The notes beneath the pieces are model-generated. The model saw nothing but the letters and a program-made list of their open reading frames with translations, had not been told where the DNA came from and did no database searches. From NCBI RefSeq assembly GCF_037325665.1, contig NC_090249.1, positions 59,401,943-59,465,942 of the forward strand: 64,000 bases of DNA. The letters are read 5' to 3'. This stretch comes from Littorina saxatilis. Its lineage: Eukaryota; Mollusca; Gastropoda; Littorinimorpha; Littorinidae. Positions 32,701 through 43,817 of this stretch are shown here, in pieces; position 1 is the stretch's first letter; every line of letters begins with the position of its first letter. A program made the translations under genes and the position numbers.

Positions 32701-35700
32701 TCAGCTATTTCCAGGTTGTTCTGGTAACTCTGGTTGTCGGGGTCAAGCTCCAGCGCTTTGCGGTAACACTCCCGTGCAGACTCATGGTCGTTCAGTGCCG
32801 TGAAAGCGATTCTAAAATAAAAGATAGAAACGTCACATGTACACCTCAACTCTTTCAGTTTTGTTTTTTTGTTTTTGTTTTTTTGTGAATGTACCTCCAA
32901 GCCGTTTTGTCACATGATCTACACTATGTCACATGATCTACACTATGTCACATGATCTACACTATGTCACATGATCTACACTATGTCACATGATCTACAC
33001 TATGTCACATGATCTACACTATGTCACATGATCTACACTATGTCACATGATCTACACTAGGATGAGATGCAGAACGCGCAACATTTTATCAAAGTATAAT
33101 GAAAAAGATAACACAAGAATGGCAAGTTTCAAAGTATAAATCAGAGCTTCAAAAGAAACAGACAGAGACAGAAACAAACAAACAAACAAACACACACACA
33201 CATTCAGAGTAGCTTTTTAATCACACGACACATTACGCATCATAAACTTTTGGACGGCTGAACGGGAATACCATCTGCTGCAATAACACTATATCATCAG
33301 TTTCTTAAAAAGAAATGTCCGACTTGTTTACAACGGAACAAAGAAAACGTACCCCATTCTGCCATAAGCCTTACTGTAGCTGGGGTCTATACTCAGGGCA
33401 CGGTTGCAATCCTCAATAGCCTGCTGGTGTTTATTCAGCTTGCTGTAGGCTGCCGCTCTGCACAAAACAAAGCAAACCTAAAATTCAACCTTCAGCCAAT
33501 AGACAACATTTGGAAATAACTCCCGTGTGGTTTGAATAGGTTGTGGAAGAGTGACCTTTTCTTACAAAACCTCTGCCAAACATTATTTCATTATATTATT
33601 TATTATTGTATGCATATGTTTCCGACACTCCCTTCGCTAGTGATTTGCCCCTGCAATGTTTGGCAGAGGTTTTGCAAGAAAAGATCACTCTCCCACAACA
33701 CATACAAACTCAACGGGTTATTTTCGGAATTTTGTCTATACGAGGAAGAAGAAACTGAACATTTTCAAAATGAATAAGGCTGCAAGTGCAAATATTAAGA
33801 TGTGTAGTCAACATACGAAACATAAAACAATGGGCATCAGCTTGAAACTCTTTCAGGGCCCAAAACCCAACTGATAGTATATAACTGATAGTATAGAACT
33901 GATAGTATAGAACTGATAGTATAGAACTGATAGTATATAACTGATAAAACAAGTAGAAATACAAAGGGCAATAATCATGGTCATGCAAGTGTCTATGTGA
34001 CAGTAGAACAAATGACCTTTCTTTATTTGTTCTTTATTTGGTGTTTAACGTCATTTTCAACCACGAAGGTTATATCGCGACGGGGAAAGGGGGGAGATGG
34101 GATAGAGCCACTTGTCAATTGTTTCTTGTTCACAAAAGCACTAATCAAAAATTTGCTCCAGGGGCTTGCAACGTAGTACAATGTATTACCTTACTCAGGT
34201 TACGGGGAGAATGCAAGTTTCCAGTACAAAGGACTAACATTTCTTACATAGTGCTTAACTAAAATCGTTACAAAAATTGACTATATTCTATACAAGAAAC
34301 ACTTAACAAGGGTAAAAAGAGAAACAGAATCCGTTAGTCGCCTCTTACGACATGCTGGGGAGCATCGGGTAAATTCTTCCCCCTAACCCGCGGGGGGAAA
34401 CAAATGACCTAAAGACATGACAAAAATATATGATGCTCAGAATAAATCGCAGGCTTAAATGGTGTGAGTTGAAAAAGAGGATCACTGGAGCCATAAACAT
34501 ATGGAGTAAACACAGAATGTTAGCATTTACAGTAGATCCCCCCTTTTAAGACCCCCAATTTCAGACTTCCCCCATTTTAAGACCTTGCTTTTTCTGATTT
34601 TCTGTTCATAACCTCTGTAAATCTACCTCCATTTATAGAATCCCTCCTTTTTAAGACATGATTTTCTGTTCATAACCTCTGTAAATCTACCTCCATTTAT
34701 AGAATCCCTCCTTTTTAAGACATGATTTTCTGTTCATAACCTCTGTAAATCTACCTCCATTTATAGAATCCCTCCTTTTTAAGACATGATTTTCTCAGAT
34801 TTGTGGAGGTCTTAAAAGGGGGGTTCCACTGTAAAACAGATGCAGTTTGATTATCATCCCACCCACCTGTTGCAGTAATACACAGCATTCTTGCCGTCCA
34901 GCTTGATGGCTTGTGTGTAGCTTTCAAGAGCGTCAGAGAACTTCTCTGACTTCATGAAGTCGTTGCCTGAACACACAGACACAGTAATGATTACCGCACT
35001 CAGATTAACAGCAAAGCCGTGGATATGGTAAGGGGGTCAGAGAAAATAGGAATTAAAAAAAAGTGAAGCAACTTACAAATAAATATGTTACAGACGAGTC
35101 ACAAGCTATTTAACACGAACCTTACGACATGTGAAAAGCACTTCCAAAAACAAGGAGCAAAAATCTTCCACTAAAGCCTTTCTCTCTCTCTCTCTCCACT
35201 CTCCCCCCCCTCCCCCCCTCTCTCTCTTTAAACATATAAATGGAAAACAAAGCAACAACAAAATATCAGTGTTTATTCACTTTGAGTACATGTATTATGA
35301 GTATAGGTGAATACCACACCTAACCAAACCAACCAACCTTTGTTTTTCAACCTTTCTGCCTCCTCCTTCTCTTCAGCCGTTGGCTCATGCAAAGAAAGGG
35401 TGGAGAACTCTGTATCTGTCTGTGAGATCAAAGAATTACATGTACATGTGAACAGCTCAGATCATGGGTAATTTTAACACCTTCACATTTAAATGCTTAT
35501 TTTATAGCCATCCATTGAATTGAGAAGAAAACAAAGCATACTAAACTGCTAAGCATGAATCAAACAATAAGAAAATAAAAAGAACCAACAGCATCGTTTT
35601 GTATGTGTGGGTAGTAAACACGTTTTATTTATAAAACACGGCGGAAAATGGCGACAAATTTGTTGCACAGCGACAGGTCACTTTCTTCAACCAAGGCCAG

Positions 35701-38700
35701 TACTTTCATACATGACAAAGGAAAGCAAATATGGCCTGAATAATAAAGTTATAGTGTTTCTTTGCATGTCTGAGTGATAAACTGTTTTAACCAACTATCT
35801 TCTGAAACGTAATTGCACTCAGCAGATTTGTCTTCCGCTCATAACTTTCGTGTCACACGGTCTTTGCGACAAACAGATAGATCGCATTCTCGCAGAAAAT
35901 CATTGACAACACAGACCAGTCATTTTTAGCATTGCATTTGGGAAGGGCTACTATTATAGTGTGTTTTAAGAAAGAAAAACATTACAGTATCGGCAGAACA
36001 CGACCAAATGAGTTTTCGTGTCACAGCGTTATGGGCATGAGATTGTGTTCTCACACTGTAGCAAAATCATTGACAACACAGACAAGTCAGTTTTAGCATA
36101 GACATTGGGAAAGGCTACTATTATAGTGTGTTTTAGGAAAGAAAAACATTATAGTATCAGCAGAACACGACCAAATCATGACAAATGAGTTTGCGTTTTG
36201 GGCGTTATGGGCGTTTTTCACACTGCAGATCATATCTCAAAAACTACGGAGTGGATCTTTATGAAATTTGATATGGATATTTTTGACTGGATTTTCTCAT
36301 AGAAGGTTTTTCCGTTTATTGATAGGACAGTTTGATGACGTCATATTTTACCGTTTGCCAAAAGGTCGAGGCAGCACTTTCACAGTTACAGTTTTTCATC
36401 AATTTGATCGAATTTCTTATCACACAATCTCAGATCTAGGCCGGATTATGGGATTGCATTTCAGTTTGGTCACTTAAAGTTTTGTTATTGAAATGTTTGT
36501 TCGAAATATGTCATTTTTTCAAATTTTTAAAAACTAATATTTGAAACAAAAAATTTATATTGGTGTATTCCCTATTGCGTCCTGTATCTAAAACTTTATA
36601 GTTTTGTTGTTTTGTATTGATAATTATGCTTAAAAATGAAGAAAACCGATAAATAACCACTATCTTTATTTATGAAAAAAGACACTTAAAAACAACTTCT
36701 ATCTATTCCTTACCATTTTCTGATTCCAAATATATATAGTTTCATGGTGTTTGACGTTGAAAATAGGCTAAAACTTAACAAACTCGGATCGTTGAATGGA
36801 AATTATACTTCCAAGCTCCGTGCAGCTGACAACATGATAAAAACACGTCATTTCAAGTGTGGAACACGCTCATGACGTCATACTGAAAGGTGATGAATTA
36901 TGGCTTCACCTTGCGATGTTTCATTTCAAACATGGTAACATTTTTAAAGGGGTTTCTTTCTCAGATTTCTGTTTGCCCTCTGTCTGTCACTCTATGTCTC
37001 CGTCTGTCTGACCGATTCAATTAAATGTGTAATTACTTAGTTTTGCAAAAGTCAAACTAAGTAGGAGGATATACCTAATTGATTCAGGTCTCTAAATTCT
37101 TATTGTAAAATTGTGAGTTTTATTCAAAACAAATTTATTTGGTGTTTTAAACTCAATAATGGGGCATGCTGTGATAAGTAGAAGAATGTGTGTTTATGAG
37201 CAGAAAAAGCCCATCAAAGTCAAGAATCGTGTTTTTCTTTTTCTATTTTCACCTTGTAGCTTCATACAGACACTAAGCAACAGTGTAGTTCCACTTCCAG
37301 TGCAATATCTTGTACTTTAATTTTGACCATCTGTGTAACACTTTATTGACCCATGATCTGAGCTGTTCACACATGCACTCAATTTGAATAATGCTAGGTT
37401 GTAATTTATTTTGTTAACATTTCCAGTACAGTGCTGAAATTCTTCTTGTGCACAGGTAGAAGGAGTTTTTGTTACAGCAGCCAACGGCAGGTATACATAG
37501 CAAACTTCCCTTCCTCTTATAACATGAGTCCCAAATTCTGTGCGAAGAGCCGATGAACGAAGTATTTTTGGTCATGGCTACGACCATCTTGGGGACATTT
37601 CACGATAAGTCACAGTAACATTTCTTTATTTTTCTCTGTTGCATCTCTTGTTTGTCTACTTTAAAGGCTGTCAGTTCAAGGTTCTTGTGAACATGTTGAA
37701 TTAAACGTTTTCTTTTAGTTTCAATAGCGCACACTCCAGCTCACCTCTGTCAACTGGGAATTAAAAATGTCGAGCAAGTTTCTCTGGACCCTGTACTGAG
37801 CCACCTGCTTCTGGTCACTGGTGGTCAGTCTGTACACCGTTTCCAAGCACTGGATGGCCACTGCAAGCACATGTTCACATGATTTACACATTAAAGATAG
37901 AGGCTTGTTTGCATGAACTATAATAATGACACTTTATTTAACAATCAAACAACAAGTGAAATGTGTGTGTATGACAGGCTGCGCCCCCCCCCCCCCCCCC
38001 CCCGGAAAGGCTCCATTCGTAGGCCTGCCTAATGAGAGCCGACACCCACCGGGCCAGCGTTGTCCTGGAAATATCCTTGTCCCTTGATGTGTTAAGGGAT
38101 ATGAACAGAAGCTTCTGCAAGCTTGATCGAACCGGCTGAATGCGAGCAAGGTAAGCATCAAGGGCCCGAACTGGACAGTTAACCAGATCCGGATCGCCTG
38201 GGGCCAGGATGTGGGTAAGGGGTTTAACCTGAACCAGAGGGGAAGGTTGATCTGGAGCCTGATTCTTGGCTAGAAAACCCGTGCGGAATTTTAATGACAT
38301 AGAGCCGTCCTGCTCCCGAGAGATATCCTCCGGACTTCCGGAGAGGGCATGTATCTCACTACCTCTACGCGCTGTAGCTAAGAGCAGTAGAAACAGTGTC
38401 TTGCGGGTCAGGTTAGGAAGGCTGGAGTCCCTCAAGGGTTCGAAGTCCGTAGAGCGTAAAAACTTGAGGACTAGGAAGAGATCCCACTTGGGGATGGGAG
38501 AGCGGGTCTTAGCATCCTTAAGGGCTGCGCCCTTAATGACTCCTGAAATGACCCCGCTGACACTGATAGAATGCCCTATCTGTCTCAGAGTAGCGGAGAT
38601 CGCCGATCTCCGGACCTTTAAAAGAGGAGGCGGAGGCTCCTTGTGAGGACAGGTCAGAGAGGTGGTTGGCCACATGCATAGAGCGGGGGGCCACAGCGTT

Positions 38701-41700
38701 CAGCCCGTGAGCCTGACACCATGTGGCCCAGGCCTTCCAATGTGAAGCGTACACGGACGAGGTGGAGGCTCTGTGAGAGCGCTGTACCAGGTCCAAAGTC
38801 CGTTCTGAAGCCCCAGAACGCCTCTGCGAGGACCGAACAACCTCCACAAGTGAAGATTCAGTGATTGAGAGTCCTCGTGTGGAACGCCGGTTCGAGGCTG
38901 CACGAGCTCCCCTCTCACCAGAGAGAGAGGGATGGGAGGGCCGTGAGCAAGTCTCCTCTTCCACCACACCCTTCCCTAGCAGAGAGGCAACCTCCGCCTG
39001 TAGGACGGTCCTTGCCTCTTGTGAGAAGGGGGGTTTGAAAGCTGGAGGAAGCCTGGAAAGCGGGGCCTTGAGAGAGCAGAAGACCCAAGTCCTTCTTCAG
39101 GGGTTTAGCGAGAAGAGGGAGGAGCTCCGGCGACACCGGCAGGGGTGAGCGCGGGAGGGCATACGACAACAGCAAATTCAGAGAAACCCTGGGCAAAGAA
39201 AGCTTCTTTTGCGCAGAGGGCACGAAAGTCAAAGCCTGTGCGGGAGAGGCTAGCCAAGGCAGTGCCCGTTCCGGAGCTGAGCCATGGGCAACCAGCAACG
39301 GAACCGGAACTGGAGGCAGACCGCTGCCGGAAGGAGAAGGTTTGGCAAAAATAAAATGCGAGAGAGGTGAAAAGCCACCGAAGGTGACTCCTCAAAACGG
39401 ATGTAGTGTTCCTCCTCTCTCTCAGACCGGAAGTCAGCCATAGCCGACGGAGCAACCGAGGAGGAAGTTACCGAAGACGAGGCCCCTTCCGGGAAGTATC
39501 TGGAAGTGACTTCGGCCGCAGACTCAAGAGCCACCTTGAGACTGGCCGGAAACCCAGAACGCGTCTGCTCATCGTCGACCGACTGAGAGTCCGACGCGGC
39601 AAGCGAAGGGCATGGTTCGAAGCCGTAGTTGCCTGTGAAGGAACGCTGAGAGGGGAAACCGGAAGCCAGAAACCCGCCCTGCTGGTAATCGTCCCTCCTC
39701 ACCCCCTGACTAAGAGGAGGGTGAGAGGAAGAGGCATCGAAAACCGAAGGCACAGGAACGGAGGAGCCAGCAGTCCCCACCTCGGAAGGGTGGAGGGGCT
39801 GCTGGACCAACTGAGGCTGGAAGCCTGCATGCCCGTAGGCCAGTCCATGGTTCGCAATCGCCGACGTCCAAGAGGAAGCGTCGGGAACAGGACCGGGAAT
39901 TCCGGGCGGAGCCGGAAGTGCAACCGAAGCATGCCGCAGCTGGTGTTGCGCGGACTGCGGGCGGAAGCCCGAAGGCCCGCCCTAGGTCCGAACCGGATGG
40001 GACTGTGACAAGTCCGCTAGCCGGTGGACCTACACTTCCGGTGAAAACCGAAAGTGCAGCTGTCGAAAACGACTGCTGACGTAAGGCTAGGTTCGAACCG
40101 GATGGGACTATGAAAGGTCCGCTAGCCGGTGAACCTATGCTTCCGGTGAAAACCGCAAGCGCAGCTGTCGAAAACGACGGCTGCTTCTGCCCCTCTCCCG
40201 GGAACTGGTTACCACCAGGAGGAGGGGCAGACGTACCTGGCAGGGGGTGACCCTGCGATGACCGTATCCCCGAGGGGACATGCATACCTGCACTCCCGCA
40301 AGCGAGAGACAAAGTATGCCGGTCATGACGAGAACCGTCTCCCAAAAGGGAATGTCCTGCAGCGTCACGAGCGCTAGCGGACCGGTTCGAAGAGCCAGGG
40401 GAGGAGGGCGGCGGAGATCCCCTCTGGACCACGTGGCCACCGGAATCCGAATCGCGGCCAAGGAACGCGTGCCCCCCACCTCCGGGTGGAGGACGGAGCT
40501 GGAAGACGGAACAGAACGCTTCATCTCCTCGCGCACGAGGCTGTGGATCTCTGGCAGCAGAGAGCTAATCAAAGTCGACACCAAAGCACTAGGCTCTGGT
40601 GCCGAGACAGAAGGCAAACTAGAAGACATACTAACACCAGGCTGTGAACTAGCACGAACATCTTCAGGGGCAGAAATGGGCACAGAAAACACCGTATTGT
40701 GTGCCTGATCCAAAACTACAACAACCACAGGGGGTTTGGATGAAGACTTAGGCTTCGAAGGACCCTTGCTCTTGCCCTCGGCCTTCACACTACGTTTCTT
40801 TTCACTGTCAGCCATGCTGACGAAAAAGGACCAGCTAACTACTGAAAAATTTTGAAGTCCACAACGGACGAAAATTCAGCAGGAAGAAACAACTAACGCT
40901 GGTCAAAATAGCTACCCAAACGGCGGCTAAACAACAAACTACTGAAACAGTACGAAGTCCAAACACGGACGAACAAACTCAGTAGAAAGGCAACACACGC
41001 TAGTCAAAATGGCTACCAAAATGGCGGCCGAACAACAACCTACTGACAAATACGAAGTCCGAAAAAGGACGAAAATTCAGTGGAACGAACAATAAACGCT
41101 AGTCCACAAGACTAACTGGAAAGAGCTCACCAACTACGAAGCAGCAAGCAGAGTTCGTACAGTTTTTTTGTTCTAAAATTCAAGGACTTTTCAAGGACTT
41201 TTAAGACCTTCTGAAGATAAAAATCAAGCACCCTCTTACCTTCCAAGCTCGCAATGAAACACTCGCTGGTTATTATACCCCCTTTCCGCACGCCGATTTG
41301 AATCATTGTATGTTCAAAAGCTGATGAATTAATTTTTGTCAAAGGCTACAGATTCGTAGCAGACGCTGGTTTTGAAGCAGACAGACTCAAAAGGGACTGT
41401 AGGTTACTGTTCAACTTTTTCTTTGAGGTTATCAAATAATAAATCATTGCAATTGTTTATTGTGGGTGGTTGTTGTGTAATCGGTTTGCAGCATTAGAGT
41501 TTTTAAGGACTTTCAAGGATCTTGCCAATTGTTTAAGCACTTTCAAGGCCTTGAAACTGACCCCTCAAAATTCAAGCACTTTTAAGGATTTCAAGCACCT
41601 GCACGAACCCTGAGCAAGCAAGCAGACGGGTAACGTGGCCGGTGGGTGCCGAGCAAACAGCAAACAGATAGCCACGAGAGCGAAAGAAAATGCGACCATC

Positions 41701-42673
41701 TCCTCTGAGCTAAAAAAGTTGTATGCGTTCTACCACGTGCTTGGGAAGCGGTAGTGACGTAGTTCACACCAATGGGAGGTAACCCCCATGGCAAGCGTCC
41801 TTAGCTACGCTTCCTCTTACACTTTTTTGTTGTGGGGTTGCTTCCCTTTAAATTGTTAGACGGGTAGTGACGGGCGCTGTGGCGGGGTGGTAAGACATCG
41901 GCCTCTTAATCGGAAGGTCGAGGGTTCGAATCCCGGTCGCGGCTGCCTGGTGGGTTAAGTGTGGAGATTTTTCCAATCTCCCAGGTCAACTTATGTGCAG
42001 ACCTGCTAGTGGCTCATCCCCCTTCGTGTGTACACGCAAGCACAAGACCAAGTGCGCACGGAAAAGATCCTGTAATCCATGTCAGAGTTCGGTGGGTTAT
42101 AGAAACACGAAAATATCCAGCATGCTTCCTCCGAAAGCGGCGTATGGCTGCATTAATGGCGGGGTAAAAACGGTCATACACGTAAAATTCCACTCGTGCA
42201 AAAAACACGAGTGTACGGGGGAGTTTCAGCCCACGAACGCAGAAGAAGAAGAAGAAAAGTTAGACGGGTAGCGATTTTCAGACCTTAGCATCTCTGACTA
42301 CGTCAATGCTTTTATGTGATTCGGAGTAAGAATATGTAATTTAATGTGTACTTCAACAGTTCAAAAATTGGTCATCCATGTGTCACTCTTCTTCTTCTCT
42401 GTTCATGGACTGCAAATCCGACCTGTACTCAAGGGTCAAGGGCACTAGTTTGCTTTTCTTTTTTATTTGTAGACCCCTGTAAATTTATCTCTATTTTAAC
42501 ACTCCTTTTTAAGACAGGATCTTCTTAGATTTTTGGGGGGGTTCCACTGTACGTCAATCACCAAGCAACTTACCTTCCAAGCTTTCCACTTGCTCATCAT
42601 CCAAACCTCCTGTCTTCTTCTGGTCCTCTAGGAAGGTCAGGATGGAGAATACCAATCTCTTGACGTCAGCCAT
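26759..42673 (-). CDS. SGTA: small glutamine-rich TPR co-chaperone (SGTA/SGTB)
   Basis: SGTA is a cytosolic co-chaperone that hands tail-anchored proteins to the BAG6/GET pathway and binds Hsp70/Hsp90. Eleven minus-strand coding exons join in frame: 42673-42574, 37860-37745, 35419-35338, 34966-34867, 33457-33353, 32811-32673, 31904-31821, 30325-30288, 29601-29539, 28363-28269 and 26787-26759, giving 316 aa (human 313). The N-terminal dimer region has [14 protein letters not shown]. Three TPRs follow at about 93-210, with [20 protein letters not shown] and [20 protein letters not shown]; the Asn, Lys and Arg clamp positions look kept. The C-terminal part is Gln/Asn/Met-rich ([25 protein letters not shown]) and ends PPPPEGQQ. 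A non-coding piece at 42720-42674 precedes the ATG. SGTA and SGTB cannot be told apart in an invertebrate. Confidence 0.95.
26830..27342. mobile_element. CAGTGGAACC-type MITE, copy 2, with internal tandem array
   Basis: Flanked by TA (26828-26829 and 27343-27344), with ends CAGTGAAACCCCC and GGGGTTCCATTG. Seven copies of a 56-bp unit (core AGGTCTTAAAAAGGAGGG, period 56 from 26874) were amplified inside. Its near end lies 42 bp from the acceptor of the last SGTA exon. Confidence 0.8.
27359..27497. repeat. 34-bp tandem repeat, four copies
   Basis: Unit containing ATCAGGCTAGGGAACTCTTA repeats four times, nearly perfectly, in SGTA intron 10. Confidence 0.9.
27900..28020. repeat. 58-bp tandem duplication
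   Basis: A block starting TCTTCACTGTGACGCTATCT occurs twice in a row. A shorter pair (GAAAACCGATTTAATTT) follows at 28148-28190. Confidence 0.9.
28417..29188 (+). mobile_element. GACTCACATGC-ended element rich in TCAAGGTCA, copy 1
   Basis: It has GACTCACATGC near one end and its complement at the other, with a GTCCGGACG tandem run (29093-29140) inside the right end. A near-identical copy lies inverted at 50852-51595. At least eight exact TCAAGGTCA or TGACCTTGA nonamers are present, some overlapping, for example at 28480-28488, 28496-28504 and 28643-28657. No transposase is seen. It fills most of SGTA intron 9. Confidence 0.75.
29270..29470. repeat. possible interspersed repeat, GGGAAATTCGGGTCGC
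   Basis: The block CACTGCAGGGAAATTCGGGTC and the two TTATGCATGC/GCATGCATAA motifs suggest a mollusc repeat I half recognise. No second copy occurs here, so this is weak. Confidence 0.25.
30465..31054. mobile_element. TA-targeting TIR element, CCGTACTTTCCGGGT ends, copy 1
   Basis: The ends CCGTACTTTCCGGGT and ACCCGGAAAGTACGG are perfect inverted copies flanked by TA (30463-30464, 31055-31056). The interior has further inverted blocks and no transposase. A second copy sits at 58573-59187. It occupies SGTA intron 7. Confidence 0.85.
31205..31425. mobile_element. foldback MITE with GGAAATAAC ends, copy 1
   Basis: The left arm carries GTCGGGTTTGTACAGG and GAGTGAATGCCCTTGC; the right arm is the inverted counterpart ending GGAGTTATTTCCC. 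Related foldbacks lie at 33516 and 52572. Confidence 0.6.
31962..32258 (-). mobile_element. tRNA-derived SINE, GGCGCAGTGGTTAGAGCGC head
   Basis: Read on the minus strand it has a tRNA-like A box (TGGCGCAGTGGTTAGAGCGC) and B box (GTGGTTCGTCCCC), and it ends in AAGGTAAAGG repeats. The 11-bp duplication TTCCAAGTTAT is exact at 31951-31961 and 32259-32269. This SINE differs from the other two families here. Confidence 0.85.
32505..32630 (-). mobile_element. 5'-truncated tRNA SINE tail
   Basis: The last 125 bp of the SINE family at 1528 and 43447, minus strand, with the GGAGTTTCAGCCCA-like end. A short TCCAAAT repeat flanks it. Confidence 0.7.
32909..33060. repeat. 19-bp minisatellite, about eight copies
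   Basis: Unit TCACATGATCTACACTATG repeated with almost no change in SGTA intron 5. Each unit has the near-palindrome TCACATGA. Confidence 0.9.
33516..33724. mobile_element. foldback MITE with GGAAATAAC ends, copy 2
   Basis: Arms of about 70 bp are inverted copies, with core ACAAAACCTCTGCCAAACAT on the left and its complement on the right. It shares ATAACTCCG-like and GAGTG(A/T) blocks with the copy at 31205. No coding. Confidence 0.75.
33868..33950. repeat. short tandem repeat, ACTGATAGTATAGA unit
   Basis: About five copies of a 15-16 bp unit in SGTA intron 4. Confidence 0.8.
34019..34398 (-). mobile_element. SINE with GCATGTCGTAAGAGGCGAC head, full length
   Basis: Minus-strand 380-bp copy, the most complete here. 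The 12-bp duplication AACAAATGACCT is exact at 34007-34018 and 34399-34410. Confidence 0.9.
34530..34831. mobile_element. CAGTGGAACC-type MITE, copy 3, with internal array
   Basis: Flanked by TA (34528-34529, 34832-34833) with ends CAGTAGATCCCCCC and GGGGGGTTCCACTG. Three copies of a 64-bp unit lie inside (34598-34789). The near end is about 35 bp from the donor of SGTA exon 4. Confidence 0.85.
35840..36200. repeat. about 170-bp tandem duplication in SGTA intron 2
   Basis: A block with AAATCATTGACAACACAGAC and GGCTACTATTATAGTGTGTT appears at about 35899 and again at about 36065, roughly 90 percent alike by eye. It is followed to 36480 by a diverged piece of the repeat at 4798. From 36480 to 37740 nothing else was recognised. 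Confidence 0.75.
37979..41854 (-). mobile_element. DIRS-type retrotransposon fossil (tyrosine recombinase)
   Basis: Parts on the minus strand: an ORF1-like, Ser/Pro/Arg-rich region at about 40815-39250 and a tyrosine-recombinase region at about 38967-37985 of the DIRS kind (for example [10 protein letters not shown] and [10 protein letters not shown]). No reverse transcriptase or RNase H part was recognised. The copy is broken and incomplete, with several breaks, and looks old. It lies in SGTA intron 1, opens with a poly-C tract at about 37985-38002, and is itself interrupted by the MITE at 41149. The outer limits are approximate. Confidence 0.65.
41149..41612. mobile_element. hAT-like MITE, CAGRGTTCGT ends
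   Basis: Ends CAGAGTTCGTACAG and CTGCACGAACCCTG are inverted copies with few mismatches. AGCAAG is present on both sides (41143-41148, 41613-41618). The interior is rich in TTCAAGGACTTTT-like blocks. It interrupts the DIRS fossil. Confidence 0.65.
41868..42255 (+). mobile_element. tRNA-Lys-like SINE sharing the tail of the GATGTAGCTCAG family
   Basis: The head has GTGGCGGGGTGGTAAGAC, an anticodon-arm region CGGCCTCTTAATCGG and a B box GAGGGTTCGAATCCC, close to tRNA-Lys(CTT). From about 42024 on it matches the body of the SINEs at 43447 and 56709. The 13-bp duplication GTTAGACGGGTAG is exact at 41855-41867 and 42256-42268. Confidence 0.9.
42450..42549. mobile_element. CAGTGGAACC-type MITE, right part
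   Basis: It contains CTCCTTTTTAAGACAGGATC and ends GGGGGGGTTCCACTG followed by TA at 42550-42551. The left end is not clear. Its end is about 22 bp from the donor of the first SGTA coding exon. Confidence 0.6.
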
Positions 42674-42727
42674 GCTTAGCTGTTCTCTGGCTTCACTCCT
42701 CACTTCTTTTCAGATTTCACCTGAAAG

Positions 42728-42782
42728 TGAAAGTCATACATGAAAGTCATACATGAAAGTCATACATGAAAGTCATACAAGT
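42728..42782. repeat. 13-bp tandem repeat AAAGTCATACATG
   Basis: Four copies directly upstream of the acceptor before the first SGTA coding exon. Confidence 0.85.
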
Positions 42783-42850
42783 AAGAACAATAAAACAAAA
42801 GTAAAACACAGCAGCAACCAGTTTGGGTAAATTCTTCATCATCAAATTTT

Positions 42851-42852
<2 letters not shown>

Positions 42853-42947
<95 letters not shown>

Positions 42948-42948
42948 A
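42853..42948. repeat. (GA)n microsatellite
   Basis: About 47 GA units with one ACAGA interruption. No gene in 43020-43430. Confidence 0.9.
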
Positions 42949-43446
42949 AATGAGTACGTTCTTGTGTGGAGTTTTTGACAATTGTTGTGCTGATTGCCTG
43001 GAAAAAAACATCCACAAAAAAGTGCATTTGGATATGTGTCATGATCCAACACGGATGTAAATTAATACCTCATTGTCCCTCCACTCTTCACTGATCCTAT
43101 GGTATTTTGATTTTTAAATTTATACATGTTTCAAAATCATCATGAGACATGACATGACTCATATTGACTGTATCACAAACTTTCAGTTTCTTGAGGCTGA
43201 AGGAAGCTATAAGGAAATGCTTTGAAGACAATGAACTTATGAAGTGGCAGAATTTGTGGACTACTATTTAGGTCTGGTCTGGTTGACAATGAAACTTTTA
43301 GTGTAACCGGAGCCCCTGAGGGTCCATATCCTAATTATTGTTCGCAGGGGGAGACAGTCAACATTCTCAAATTAAAGAAATAAATATATTCTTGGCTCTA
43401 TAATATGATCAAGTGGCTACCTTGTCCGACTTCATTAGATGGGGTA

Positions 43447-43817
43447 GGGCGGGGATGTAGCTCAGTCGGTAGCGCGCTGGATTTGTATCCAGTTGGCCGC
43501 TGTCAGCATGAGTTCGTCCCCACATTCGGCGAGAGATTTATTTCTCAGAGTCAACTTTGTGTGCAGACTCTCCTCGGTGTCCGAACACCCCCGTGTGTAC
43601 ACGCAAGCACAAGACCAAGTGCGCACGAAAAAGATCCTGTAATCCATGTCAGAGTTCGGTGGGTTATAGAAACACGAAAATACCCAGCATGCTTCCTCCG
43701 AAAACGGCGTATGGCTACCTAAATGGCGGGGGAAAAAACGGTCATACACGTAAAAATTCCACTCGTGCAAAAAACACGAGTGTGCGTGGGAGTTTCAGCC
43801 CACGAACGCAGAAGAAG
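43447..43817 (+). mobile_element. tRNA-derived SINE, GATGTAGCTCAG head, full length
   Basis: The plus-strand copy begins GGCGGGGATGTAGCTCAGTC, has GTATCCAG in an anticodon-like arm, and ends in CGCAGAAGAAG. The 13-bp duplication at 43434-43446 and 43818-43830 has one mismatch. It lies upstream of the SGTA start, perhaps in a 5' intron. Confidence 0.88.

Noticed and set aside
38266-40708. plus-strand open frames opposite the DIRS fossil
   Set aside because: They are GC-rich shadows of the minus-strand regions and match nothing.
43447-43525. tRNA gene at the SINE head (also at 1838-1916, 41868 and 56709)
   Set aside because: The A and B boxes are present but the arms do not pair as a tRNA and target duplications mark each as a retroposon.
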